From assembly GCA_910579435.1 (NCBI GenBank), contig CAJTVF010000005.1:26728-90727 (forward strand): a stretch of 64,000 nucleotides of DNA. Direction: 5' to 3'. Source of the DNA: an uncultured Oscillibacter sp. GTDB taxonomy: Bacteria; Bacillota; Clostridia; Oscillospirales; Oscillospiraceae. The stretch's first letter is position 1. Every line of letters starts with the position of its first letter. This document shows, piece after piece, positions 34,428-42,988 of this stretch. The position numbers and the translations under genes were made by a program. The notes below the pieces were generated by a model. That model ran no database searches. It saw only the letters and a program-made list of their open reading frames with translations, and had not been told where the DNA came from.

Positions 34428-35327
34428 TTATTCCTTCTTTCCAATAAAAGGCTTGGCAGGATTTCCCACCACGGTTTCGCCAGAGGGCACGTCTTTGACC
34501 ACTACCGCGCCCATCCCAATAAAAGCGTTTTCGCCAATAACGCATTGATTTCGGATAATAGTTCCTGCCAGATATCCGTTTCGCCCTATATGGACGCTGC
34601 CGCTGACGCTGCACGGAACCGCCATGGCGGCGTCTTCTTCAAACCAGCAGTTGTGAGCAATATGACCCAAAGCGTCGATTTTTACACCGCTTTCCAAAAT
34701 CGTATCATCAATTGTTCCCCGGCTGATGCAGACGTTTTCCCCAATCAGCACCCGGTCGCCAATAGACACGCCGCCGAAGTGCTTTATCATCGTCTTTTTG
34801 TGAAGTGCATCCTCTGTGTAGGCATAACCGTCATGGCCTATGACCGCGCCGGAATGGATATCACAGTCTCTGCCGATGGTGACCCGGTTTACAATGACTA
34901 CGTTGTTCCAGATTACGGTTCCGTCCCCGATGGTAATATCCCCGTCCAGGGTGCAGTTGTGGCCGATGCGGACGTTTTTCCCCAGCTTGACTTTGGGAGA
35001 AAGATAGGTGAACTGCCCCACGGCGGGCTGCTCCTCCGCCTGCCCGTAAAAGTGTTCGATGGAGGAGAAGAAGGCCCGTTTGCTGTTTGTCGTGCGGATG
35101 GTGTTGGGAATTGTTCCAGTATCTACTCCATCGGAGACAATAGCCAGGGTAATTTGACTTAGGTCCAAGCTCTCAGGAATATTCTTTCCCGTTTTAATCC
35201 AAGTGAAGGAATTGGGCTTGTAATGCTGCAAGGAGGAAAAGCCCTCAACAGTGGTTTCTCTGTTTCCCTCAAAAGTGAAGGCAATTTTTTCTGCGCTCAG
35301 GAAGTCCAGTATTTCCGAAATCTTCAC
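34428..35327 (-). CDS. LpxD-like left-handed beta-helix acyltransferase, copy 2
   Basis: This 299-residue protein has the LpxD two-domain layout: residues 1-100 include SLQHYKPNSFTWIKTGKN, and hexapeptide repeats fill about 105-285 (VKLGKNVRIGHNCTLDGDIT, VTIGRDCDIHSGAVIGHDGY, ESGVKIDALGHIAHNCW with the catalytic-type His). It is more LpxD-like than copy 1. It overlaps the deacetylase-like gene upstream by 4 nt (ATGA). The presence of two such enzymes beside a uronic-acid amino-sugar pathway suggests N-acylation with something other than acetate, or sequential acylations. The acyl donor is not evident. Confidence 0.78.
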   Translation of the reverse strand: MKISEILDFLSAEKIAFTFEGNRETTVEGFSSLQHYKPNSFTWIKTGKNIPESLDLSQITLAIVSDGVDTGTIPNTIRTTNSKRAFFSSIEHFYGQAEEQPAVGQFTYLSPKVKLGKNVRIGHNCTLDGDITIGDGTVIWNNVVIVNRVTIGRDCDIHSGAVIGHDGYAYTEDALHKKTMIKHFGGVSIGDRVLIGENVCISRGTIDDTILESGVKIDALGHIAHNCWFEEDAAMAVPCSVSGSVHIGRNGYLAGTIIRNQCVIGENAFIGMGAVVVKDVPSGETVVGNPAKPFIGKKE

Positions 35328-36055
35328 AGCACGTCCTCCCTCTTTACAATGGATTCTAAATCTGTAATGTTCTCAGCCATTTGGCGGCGCCGCTCCCTAT
35401 TAGCGGATCGGATAAACGTGCCTACAGTCTGAGCAATGTCCTCTTCTTCGTCGTGATACCAAAAAGCGTGGGTCAAAATGTGCAGCTGATCATATTTCCT
35501 GGAACGGATGATATCCAATACCGGTTCCCGCCACCTTCGGCGGCTGTCGGAGAGGTATTTGAAATCGTGGAAAAAAGCTTTTCCATAAGAATTAACAATA
35601 CCGGGAATTTCATAATCTGCTTCCAGCGTTTCATGGGAAGGCCGGTGCATGGAGACGCTCGAGACCCGGGTCTCGAGGAGTGCGGACAGGAGTCCGCACT
35701 CCTTTATAATGTTTTGAATGATCTGGTCCGGCTTCAGGGCCGGGGCATAAGACGCCTCGTCGAAGTGCAGACCGATCTCATGGCCCAGGGACAGAATATG
35801 CCGCAGGGCTTCCAGGCCGTCCCTGGAGGCGGGATTGTAAAAGTCGGTTCGGAGGAGGACGAAATAGGTGGAACGGGCCCCTTCCTCCGCCTCCAGCTCC
35901 GCCAACCTTACCGCCTGGGGAAGGCTGTTGTCGATATCATGGCGGAGAATAACACAGCGGGGCGTTTTGTTCCAGTCATGATAGCCTCGGACAGAATAGC
36001 CGTTCTCCTGAAGCAGGGCCAGCAATCCCCGGTAGGCCCGGTATGTGAATTCCAC
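35324..36055 (-). CDS. Polysaccharide-deacetylase-like protein of surface-glycan clusters
   Basis: The 243-residue protein begins MEFTYRAYRGLLALLQENGY and shows RHDIDNS near residue 38 and LGHEIGLHFDEASY near 90, the metal-site positions of NodB-like deacetylases. It also has SVSMHRPSHETLE and a C-terminal LHILTHAFWY. Related proteins are common beside sialic-acid-like and uronic-acid glycan genes and may deacetylate or act as pseudoenzymes. Codons about 118-133 (ECGLLSALLETRVSS) lie in two abutting perfect DNA palindromes without disrupting the expected protein length. The stop overlaps the LpxD-like gene. Confidence 0.72.
   Translation of the reverse strand: MEFTYRAYRGLLALLQENGYSVRGYHDWNKTPRCVILRHDIDNSLPQAVRLAELEAEEGARSTYFVLLRTDFYNPASRDGLEALRHILSLGHEIGLHFDEASYAPALKPDQIIQNIIKECGLLSALLETRVSSVSMHRPSHETLEADYEIPGIVNSYGKAFFHDFKYLSDSRRRWREPVLDIIRSRKYDQLHILTHAFWYHDEEEDIAQTVGTFIRSANRERRRQMAENITDLESIVKREDVL
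35658..35703. repeat. Two abutting perfect palindromes inside the deacetylase-like gene
   Basis: A 20-bp perfect palindrome centred on CCGG (35658-35677) overlaps by two bases a 12-bp stem with AGGA loop (35676-35703). The frame runs through both, and the encoded segment looks normal for the family. Confidence 0.85.
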
Positions 36056-36082
36056 AGCTTGCTTCCTCCTTGATTTTCCCAG

Positions 36083-37093
36083 TCATATTTTCTTCCCGGA
36101 CATTTTGCGGTACTTCCCTGACAGAACGTCCAGAATTCCTAACAGAGAGCCCCAGCCATAGGCGCAGTGAAAACAGGGAAACGCCCCAGCCAAAAACGCC
36201 GTTTCCCGAAGCCCCTGCGATAACCCGGCGGAAAAGCGCAGGTCCAGCGCGGCATAAGCCAGCAGTTCCAAGAGGAACAGCCAGAATACGGGCCGCCACA
36301 GCGCGGTCAAAATAGGCAGTCCGATCAGGGAAAGCACGAACAGGCAGGGTATGAAATGTCGGAGCCGCATAGAGCCGGGACAAAGCTTCGAGGTAATGAT
36401 ATTCCAGCGCCCGTTCGTCAGCCCCATTTTCATAATTCCCCCCACCGTCTCCCGGCAGTAGTAGGCCAGCCGAATGCGGTTGCTGAGATAAATCTTCCCG
36501 CCGCTGTGAATAATGCGGTAGTTCAGTTCGCTGTCCTGATTGCGGCTCAGGCGTTCATCATATAGGCCGATACGATCAAATATGTCCCGCCGGAACGCGC
36601 CGAAAGGCACCGTATCCACATAACCGTCTTTCCCGTTAATGCGGAATTGGGAATTCCCCACACCGAAGGGACAGGAGAGCATCCGCGCAATCAGCTCGCC
36701 CCTGGGTGTGCGGGCCTTCGTCTCCATCACGCCGCCCACGTTGTCCGCGCCGGTCTCTTCCAGCACCCGCACGCATTGGGTGAAATAGTCTTCGGCGTAT
36801 TCCGCGTGGGCGTCCAGGCGGATAATGTAAACGCCCTTTGACGCCCGTATCCCCAGATTCATTGCGTAAGGAACGGTTTTATCCGGATTCTTCAGAATAT
36901 GGATCAAGCCGGGAAAGCGGCTTTGGTACGCTTCCAGCCGCTCCAACGTGCGGTCCGTGGACATTCCGTCCACGAAAAACCACTCCATGGATTCCTTCGG
37001 ATAATCCTGCGCCAGCATGGAGCCGACGCAAGCGTCCAAATACAACTCCTCATTGTATACCGGAACGATTATGGAAATAAACGCACACCCCAT
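36083..37093 (-). CDS. GT2 glycosyltransferase (ExoA-like)
   Basis: This 336-residue GT-A enzyme has ISIIVPVYNEELYLDACV at the start, FVDGMSTDRTLE near residue 40, the metal-binding LDAHAEY near 94, and the acceptor-side NQDSELNYRI near 190 (ED/QD-type motif). Two or three C-terminal membrane helices follow (about 245-320). It resembles succinoglycan ExoA-type transferases. ATG 37093 is 8 nt from AAGGAGG; GTG 37096 is possible. It follows dltX by 118 nt and precedes the deacetylase-like gene. It adds a sugar to the lipid-linked repeat; which one is unknown. Confidence 0.85.
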   Translation of the reverse strand: MGCAFISIIVPVYNEELYLDACVGSMLAQDYPKESMEWFFVDGMSTDRTLERLEAYQSRFPGLIHILKNPDKTVPYAMNLGIRASKGVYIIRLDAHAEYAEDYFTQCVRVLEETGADNVGGVMETKARTPRGELIARMLSCPFGVGNSQFRINGKDGYVDTVPFGAFRRDIFDRIGLYDERLSRNQDSELNYRIIHSGGKIYLSNRIRLAYYCRETVGGIMKMGLTNGRWNIITSKLCPGSMRLRHFIPCLFVLSLIGLPILTALWRPVFWLFLLELLAYAALDLRFSAGLSQGLRETAFLAGAFPCFHCAYGWGSLLGILDVLSGKYRKMSGKKI

Positions 37094-37210
37094 CACAGCA
37101 CCCTCCTTTCCTTCCTGTCAAGCAAGCGGGTAGTATTTGGGCGGCACGGCATAGTGGCTAATCAGCCAGATATTCACTTAAAAGCACCCCATCTTTCTTC
37201 TCCGTACAGG

Positions 37211-37363
37211 TCAGAACTGGTTGTAAATGAATTCCGGCGCGGTAGACAAGTCGGCATAGAGGAGATAAATGTAGACCGCCATCAGCATCAGCCAGATAGA
37301 CACCCCACGCAGGATATCCCTCACGGTTCTATGGCTGCTTATAAAATTGATAAACTGCTTCAT
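37211..37363 (-). CDS. dltX: DltX-like small membrane protein
   Basis: This 50-residue peptide has one hydrophobic helix (about residues 22-38) and the C-terminal motif PEFIYNQF, which matches the FIYNEF-type ending of DltX. In other Firmicutes DltX is essential for D-alanylation and its C-terminus is thought to carry alanyl groups between DltC/DltB and the acceptor. The gene overlaps the last 35 nt of dltD in another frame, so it is easily missed. Its ATG is at 37363. Usually dltX precedes dltA; here it comes last. The motif makes the call strong despite the size. Confidence 0.85.
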   Translation of the reverse strand: MKQFINFISSHRTVRDILRGVSIWLMLMAVYIYLLYADLSTAPEFIYNQF

Positions 37364-38504
37364 CAATGTATGCCCATCCTTTCCAGCCTACATGCATAAT
37401 ATCCCGCAGGAAAAAAGGTTCATACTCTTTATCCGAAAAATCTGCCAGTGCGGCGTCATATTTTTCGCAGAGTTCTCGGATGTTCTCGTAATACGCCTCC
37501 CTGCCTTCCTTGGGAAAACTTCGCTGGTCATACCAATAGCCATGTACTGGCACGCTGACAATTAAGGGTGTTATGCCAGTTGCCTTGCACACCTCCAGGA
37601 AGAGGGCCAGGTCCTCATATTCCGGCGAAACGGCATAACTCAAATCGCTCCAAGTGCCGCGATACCAATCCAAGTCGCTTGGCTTTTCCACAAGACGCTC
37701 ATAATAGTCATTTTTAATATAAAAATCGTTTCCAGAACAGGAGGCTTCTCCTTCTCTGTCCGCCGCCTCACGCAGCACATCATAATCAATTTCTGCTGCT
37801 TTGACTGGCTCTCCCTCATGAGAAACCGTCAGGTTCCGTGCCGCCCATATTAGGGAGAACATTTCTTTTTGCTCCAGGAATCCAACATAGACAGCCTGAC
37901 CCAGCTTTCCTACAGGGTTAAGGGATTGTTGAAGGATGGATGCGTCATACTGTTGGACCCGCTCAAGCTGCGGCAAGTCTTCCACCAGTAAAGACTGTAT
38001 GCGCTGGCTGACGGCGGTCCGCAACTCTAGAGGAATGGATGTATTCTTTAAGAATTCAACAAACATCCCTTCTGAAAAAAGACTAGAATAGCCTGCGGGC
38101 TGCGCCCCTTCCTCTGTAAACCACTGCGGTGAGAGAATCAGCACAGCTTTTTTATCTGGAATCTGATCCGCCATAGCGCCTAGGTTAATGGCATGCAGAA
38201 GACTTTGTGTTCCGCCGCGCCCGATCAGAATCATATTAAAATCAGAATTTCCCTCTTGAAAAAGTTGGGAAGGAAAACTGGAGCCTCCCCCGGAACTTAG
38301 CTCTGAGGACCCAAATACCGGGATAACGCCGTCCTCCGCGAAGATATTTTTCATCACGCGGAGACAGCGATTGCGCGAATCGGCGTTATAATACAGTAAA
38401 TCTCCAGTCTTTTGATCGACAGTTCTGCCCAAGAATATCCCCATGCCAATCACAGTTGTCAAAAATAGCAAAACGGCAATCAGTAGGGCAGTCAGCTTTT
38501 TCAT
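37329..38504 (-). CDS. dltD: DltD-like protein
   Basis: This 391-residue protein has one N-terminal membrane anchor (residues 5-25) and an extracytoplasmic SGNH-type domain: VFGSSELS near 60 (nucleophile Ser), MILIGRGGTQSLLHAINLG near 92, and the C-terminal DIMHVGWKGW with the catalytic Asp/His. DltD accepts D-alanyl groups at the outer face and transfers them to polymer. It overlaps dltC by 4 nt and dltX by 35 nt. Its place inside a polysaccharide operon suggests the acceptor is the encoded glycan and not a teichoic acid; this is an inference. Confidence 0.88.
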   Translation of the reverse strand: MKKLTALLIAVLLFLTTVIGMGIFLGRTVDQKTGDLLYYNADSRNRCLRVMKNIFAEDGVIPVFGSSELSSGGGSSFPSQLFQEGNSDFNMILIGRGGTQSLLHAINLGAMADQIPDKKAVLILSPQWFTEEGAQPAGYSSLFSEGMFVEFLKNTSIPLELRTAVSQRIQSLLVEDLPQLERVQQYDASILQQSLNPVGKLGQAVYVGFLEQKEMFSLIWAARNLTVSHEGEPVKAAEIDYDVLREAADREGEASCSGNDFYIKNDYYERLVEKPSDLDWYRGTWSDLSYAVSPEYEDLALFLEVCKATGITPLIVSVPVHGYWYDQRSFPKEGREAYYENIRELCEKYDAALADFSDKEYEPFFLRDIMHVGWKGWAYIDEAVYQFYKQP

Positions 38505-38731
38505 GAACGCAACCTCACTTCTGCCAGGATTTTTCGCGGTGTGTTCATATTTTCACGCTTGATCTCCGATGGAGAAATCACAATACCATATTTATCCTCC
38601 AACCCGAAAATCAACTCCGCAAAAGCTAAGGAGTCCATCATTCCACTTTCAAACAAATCCATGTCTAAGTTTTCCCGGACTAACTCGTCTTCACAGATTT
38701 CAACCAAAAGATCTATAATTCTATCCTCCAC
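38501..38731 (-). CDS. dltC: DltC-like D-alanyl carrier protein
   Basis: This 76-residue acyl-carrier-type protein is acidic and helical. The 4'-phosphopantetheine site is Ser in ESGMMDSLAFAELI (residue about 34), and FGLEDKYGIVISPSE matches the DltC helix 3 region. It would carry the aminoacyl thioester made by the DltA-like enzyme to the DltB-like MBOAT protein. The stop overlaps the dltD start by 4 nt; dltB ends 22 nt upstream. The size and setting are exactly those of DltC. Confidence 0.92.
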   Translation of the reverse strand: MEDRIIDLLVEICEDELVRENLDMDLFESGMMDSLAFAELIFGLEDKYGIVISPSEIKRENMNTPRKILAEVRLRS

Positions 38732-38753
38732 AGTTTTTTACCTCTTTTCTAAA

Positions 38754-39929
38754 TCAAAAATGCGCCTGTACCATCAGCCAAGTCTCCTGTATGTGCCCGG
38801 AGAAAATCAAAAAACCCAGCATGACCGCGTTTAACGTTAAAAACCACGATATAACCCGATACCAGCGCTCCTTTTTGTGCGTGCGGTAGAAGCGGGCCTT
38901 TTTTTGGTAGATTTCTGTCACGGCTAGCAAAATGCCATGGTACAAGCCATAGGCAATATAGTGGGCGTATGGGCCATGCCAGAGTCCCATGATAAGCATG
39001 TTAAGAATCAGACCGGCTGTTGCACAGCCTAAGCGGGTTTTGAATCGCTTTTTCCGCACAGAGTCCAAGACGAATCGAGTGAAAATAAAATCTCTGAACC
39101 AAGATGACAGGGTGATATGCCAACGGTTCCAAAAATCTTTGATATCTACACTCAGGAATGGTTTATTGAAATTATCTGGCATCCGAATGCCCAAAATATA
39201 AGATGTGCCCACCGCCATGGAACTGTATCCCGCAAAATCAAAGAACATATACAGCCCATAGGCATATGAATAGCCTGCTAAATACAATGGACTGTACCGC
39301 TCCGCAAAGACTGAATTCAAGAGCTGATAAAACAGAGAAGAACAAACGACTTTGTAAAATAGACCTAGAACCAGTTTATAGATGCCATCATTCAAAAGCT
39401 CGGCGTATTCACTACAAGTCCAGATTCTTTCATCATCCTCTACAAACCGGCGGCTCCGGTCAATTGGTCCGGAGCTGAGACTTGGGAAAAACAAAAGAAA
39501 CATCAAAAACTGAGCCGTTGAAATCTCCGTTATTACACCATCATAAATTTCTACGATTACCTGTATGACGCGGAAGAAAATATAAGATATTCCAAGAAAG
39601 CTGAACAGCGTCCCGCCATAGAGCCCGCTCCATTTGCTGAGAACCAGCGGCACCACTGACAAGGCCGCAGCGAGAGCATAAAGACGCCTGTCCTTTCCAT
39701 ATTTCGCCCTCACTAATGTGTACGCCTTCACCAAGCACACCGCACCTACCGCATAGACCAGCAGGTATGCCAGCTGCTCTGGCGTATCCCGGTAAATTAC
39801 GTAAATGAAAAGGGCCGTCAATATCATACGATACATCCGCAGGGACTTTCCTTGCAGACCAATGACCGCCGCGGGAATCAGCAAGATGATTAAATACACG
39901 AAGAACTGATACCCTGAGAAGAAACTCAT
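38754..39929 (-). CDS. dltB: DltB-like MBOAT membrane acyltransferase
   Basis: This 391-residue protein has about 10-12 helices and the MBOAT signature. FNKPFLSVDIKDFWNRWHIT (about residues 250-270) and LIMGLWHGPYAHYIAYGLYH (about 315-335) hold the two conserved histidines. DltB channels D-alanyl groups from DltC across the membrane. ATG 39929 overlaps the dltA stop by 4 nt, so it is coupled to a gene that is out of frame in this assembly. Translation of dltB may therefore vary with dltA phase, unless it initiates independently. Confidence 0.9.
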   Translation of the reverse strand: MSFFSGYQFFVYLIILLIPAAVIGLQGKSLRMYRMILTALFIYVIYRDTPEQLAYLLVYAVGAVCLVKAYTLVRAKYGKDRRLYALAAALSVVPLVLSKWSGLYGGTLFSFLGISYIFFRVIQVIVEIYDGVITEISTAQFLMFLLFFPSLSSGPIDRSRRFVEDDERIWTCSEYAELLNDGIYKLVLGLFYKVVCSSLFYQLLNSVFAERYSPLYLAGYSYAYGLYMFFDFAGYSSMAVGTSYILGIRMPDNFNKPFLSVDIKDFWNRWHITLSSWFRDFIFTRFVLDSVRKKRFKTRLGCATAGLILNMLIMGLWHGPYAHYIAYGLYHGILLAVTEIYQKKARFYRTHKKERWYRVISWFLTLNAVMLGFLIFSGHIQETWLMVQAHF

Positions 39930-41480
39930 TTCTTATTCCCTCCCAAAGCCCGCCGGTCTACTTTGCCATTATTGGTCATAGGCAGGCGGTCCAAGAAGAC
40001 AAATTTCTTAGGAATCATATATTCCGGGACCAGCGCCCGCAGATCTCCCCGGAGCCGCTGGCCCTCGGCAAAATTATCTGAGCTGTGCCGCTCTGCCACC
40101 ACATATGCGGTGAGGCTCCTTACTTTGCCCTCCCGCATGATGGGCAGCACCGCAGCGGCGGTCACGCCTTCCAGCTTCAGAAGGTTTCCCTCAATGTCCC
40201 CCAGTTCGATCCGGTAACCGTGGAGCTTTATCTGGAAGTCCATCCGTCCTTGATAGTATAGCTGCCCATTCCGCTTCATGCCGGAATCGCCGGTGCGGTA
40301 GGTCCGATAGCGCACCCCCTCAACGATTCTGGCGCCAAAGGCCCGCTCCGTCAGGTCCGGCCGTTTCCAATAGCCGGTACTTACGGAATCTCCGGCGATG
40401 ACAATCTCCCCCACAGTGCCGTCCGGCAGATCGCGGCCTTCTTCATCCTGAATAAATATCCAGGTGCCGGGCTTCTCCTCCCCCACGGGAAGAGGCGTTT
40501 CAAGCCGCAGCTCCGGCGTAATCCGTACCTGGGTCACGGCCACAGTGGATTCGGTGGGACCATAGGTGTTTACAATATCCGCTTTGGGAAAGGCCGACGC
40601 CAAGCGGTCTGCCGTGCGATTCGTCAAGGTCTCCCCGCAGAAAAGGAACAGGCTCAGCCGGGATGCCAGGGCATCGCAGAATTTTTTATCCGCCAGGCAC
40701 ATATCCGCGAAAGACGGTGTGGAAACCCACACTTCCGCCCCGGACTGTTCCAACGCGGACAGCAGCGTATTCATATCACCCTGAACCTCCTTGCTCAGCG
40801 CAAATAAACAGCCGCCGGTATACAGGGAGAGGTACAGGTCCATTACGGACAGATCAAAGGAAAAGGGCGCTTGATTCAAAAAGACCCGTCGTTTTCCGTC
40901 ATCTAGGCCCCGCCCAAGGGTAATTCCCCACTGAATGAAATGATCCAGACAGTCCCGGGTGATCTGAACACCCTTCGGTGTCCCCGTGCTTCCAGAGGTA
41001 AAGATAATATAAAACACATCGTCGGCGGAAACGTAACGTTCCGGCGCGGCGGTCCCAGTTTCCTGCTCCAGCGCCGCGAGGATGCCCGCCCGGTCCATTA
41101 CCAGTGTGCCGCCGGAAGTTTTCAGGGGCTCCACCGCCAAAACCAATTCCGGTTTTACCGCATCAATAATAGCCTCTACACGATTCAGCGGCACCGAAAC
41201 ATCCACAGGACAATAGGCTCTGCCAGACTTTACGCAAGCCAGGAAACAGACCAGCATCAAAGGGTCCTTGTGCCCATACACCACAACGGGGGTGTTCGTT
41301 CGGCAGTCCCGGCAGAGGCGGGCGGCCAGCTTTCCGGAGAGGATATCTAGCTCTCTCCAAGTCAAAGATGAATATTTATGCCCCCCCCCCCGCATAATTA
41401 TTCACTACATACAACCTGTAGGCGTCCTGCTCCCCGCATGTCGCCGCGTTTTCTTGAATCTTCTCCAGAATTGTCTTCAT
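39926..41480 (-). CDS. dltA: DltA-like aminoacyl-adenylating ligase, frameshifted at a poly-G tract
   Basis: The adenylation domain has YIIFTSGSTGTPKGV (A3), VNTYGPTESTVAVTQV, TYRTGDSGMKRNGQLYYQGR, and a C-terminal Lys in MTNNGKVDRRAL; this matches DltA, which loads D-alanine on DltC. The proper start is ATG 41480 behind GGAGGAAGAG; it encodes MKTILEKIQENAATCGEQDA as in DltA. Eleven G at 41391-41381 shift this frame to an immediate TAA. With 10 or 13 G the reading is continuous: 517 residues at 10, the normal length. An internal ATG at 41395 is in frame with the rest but has no ribosome-binding site. The gene is therefore off, or a sequencing artefact at the tract hides an intact gene. Confidence 0.85.
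41381..41391 (-). repeat. Poly-G(11) phase switch in dltA
   Basis: Eleven G on the coding strand at codon 30. Lengths of 10 or 13 keep the dltA frame open; 11 or 12 close it within a few codons. The tract lies in a non-conserved loop, where extra glycines would be tolerated. Confidence 0.88.
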
Positions 41481-41524
41481 CTCTTCCTCCATTCTCCGCA
41501 CCGATGGGCCGCAACATTTGGGTC

Positions 41525-42208
41525 TCAGCGGCTCAGGGCCAGCTCGCGCTTGGCCTCGTCCTGCCTGGCCTCATAGGTCTCCTCGTCGATCTCCCCAATC
41601 CGCAGCAGATAGTCCCCCAGGTCCTCCGAGGTGGCCATGCCCTCCGTCGCCACGTCGTCATGGCGCACCAGGCACGCGACGGTCAGAAAAATAATCCGCA
41701 CATCCTCCACAAAGCCGATCCGCTCTATGTACTCCAGATCATACCGCAGCCGGTCCTCCCACAGCAGGATGTTCCGCCCGTTGACCTGGGCCCAGCCCGT
41801 GAGGCCGGGGCGGACCGTGTGGCGGCGGCGCTGGTCCGGCGTCATGAACACCATATCCCGCACCAGCTGGGGCCGGGGGCCCACGATGGACATGTCACCC
41901 TTCAGAATGTTCCACAGCTCCGGCAGCTCGTCCAAACTGGTGGCCCGCAGCTTCCGACCAAACCCTGTCAGGCGCTCCGCATCCGGCAGGAGATTCCCAT
42001 TCTCATCCCGTGCGTCCGTCATGGAGCGGAATTTGCACAGCCGGAAGATCTTTTCGTCCTTCCCCGGCCGGTCTTGGTGAAAGATTACCGGGCTTCCCAG
42101 GTTTTTCCGCACCAGCAGCGCCAGCGCCAGCAACACTGGCGACAAGACGAGCAGAGCGCAGAGGGACAGTACAATATCCAAAAAACGCTTGAAAAACCGT
42201 TGATACAT
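41525..42208 (-). CDS. pglC: Initiating phosphoglycosyltransferase (PglC-like)
   Basis: This 227-residue monotopic phosphoglycosyltransferase has an N-terminal hydrophobic re-entrant helix (residues 8-32), then PVIFHQDRPGKDEKIFRLCK, the catalytic TSLDELPELWN (Asp-Glu dyad), KGDMSIVGPRP and RPGLTGWAQVNGRN. It transfers a phospho-sugar from a UDP-sugar to undecaprenyl phosphate and so starts the repeat unit. With PglD- and PglE-like genes upstream and PglF at 10.4-12.4 kb, the first sugar is probably diacetylbacillosamine or a close relative. It lies between the two phase-variable genes and is 31 nt downstream of the methyltransferase. Confidence 0.9.
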   Translation of the reverse strand: MYQRFFKRFLDIVLSLCALLVLSPVLLALALLVRKNLGSPVIFHQDRPGKDEKIFRLCKFRSMTDARDENGNLLPDAERLTGFGRKLRATSLDELPELWNILKGDMSIVGPRPQLVRDMVFMTPDQRRRHTVRPGLTGWAQVNGRNILLWEDRLRYDLEYIERIGFVEDVRIIFLTVACLVRHDDVATEGMATSEDLGDYLLRIGEIDEETYEARQDEAKRELALSR

Positions 42209-42239
42209 AAGCCGAATAATCCTTTTTTATGAAATGACC

Positions 42240-42958
42240 CTATTTTTTCGCCACGACCGAAACGCAGTATTTCATTCCGGCGGGAAGAAAGCGGTCAAAC
42301 AGGGCGTCAACCGACCCTAAAACGGCTCTTTGCCGGCCGCTACGGCCAAACGCACTGAGAAAGCCAAAACTTTTCGATCGCACCTCTGAAAACTGTCTGC
42401 ACAGCGTCTGCGCTTCTGCCAAAGTGATATAGCGCCAGGACTTTCCCCAAGGGACAAAGCGCCTACGGAAAAACCGGTGCAGCGCCGATGCCGTCGTATT
42501 CTCGACAAACAGCAGATACCCTCCAGGCTTCAGAGCCCGATAGATATTTTCCATCATTTTTTCCTGGGCGTCATAATGGCCATCATGTCCAACTCCGCCC
42601 AGCACGCTCTTGAAACATATAATACCATACTGGTCCACGGCATCCAGCTCCAGCGCATCCAGAGCCCGGTACACAATCCGGTCCTCTACGCCATATTGCC
42701 GGTGCAGAGGGCCTGCCGATTCTTTCGGATCGGTCAGGTCCGTACAATGGACCCGATAACCCAGCCGGGCGAACAGCAGAGACAGGCCGCCGCCGCGGCT
42801 CCCTATGTCAAGAACAAGACTGTGTCCTTTTGAAGAGGACATACCCCCCCCCCCCGTTTTTCAGCAGAGGACAGTTTGTCCGTATTCCAAAAATCCACAG
42901 CACGCCCCCATGTAATGATATCCCATTCAATAACCGCGTGCCTCAGCGATTTTTCCAT
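42240..42958 (-). CDS. SAM methyltransferase, frameshifted at a poly-G tract
   Basis: The full gene starts at ATG 42958 (MEKSLRHAVIEWDIITWGRA) after AGGAG. The SAM loop LVLDIGSRGGGLSLLFARLG follows the tract. C-terminal parts include ICFKSVLGGVGHDGHYD and GGYLLFVENTTASALHRFFR. Twelve G at 42855-42844 put the two parts in different frames; 10 or 13 G would join them, and at 10 the product is 238 residues. The part after the tract alone, from ATG 42842, lacks the N-terminal helix and a ribosome-binding site. As for dltA, the enzyme is off in this assembly. The likely role is O-methylation of the glycan. Confidence 0.82.
42844..42855 (-). repeat. Poly-G(12) phase switch in the methyltransferase
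   Basis: Twelve G on the coding strand at about codon 35, just before the SAM-binding motif. The frame is open with 10 or 13 G, closed with the observed 12. Confidence 0.88.
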
Positions 42959-42988
42959 ATCACAAAGTACTCCTTTTATCGATTCCCG

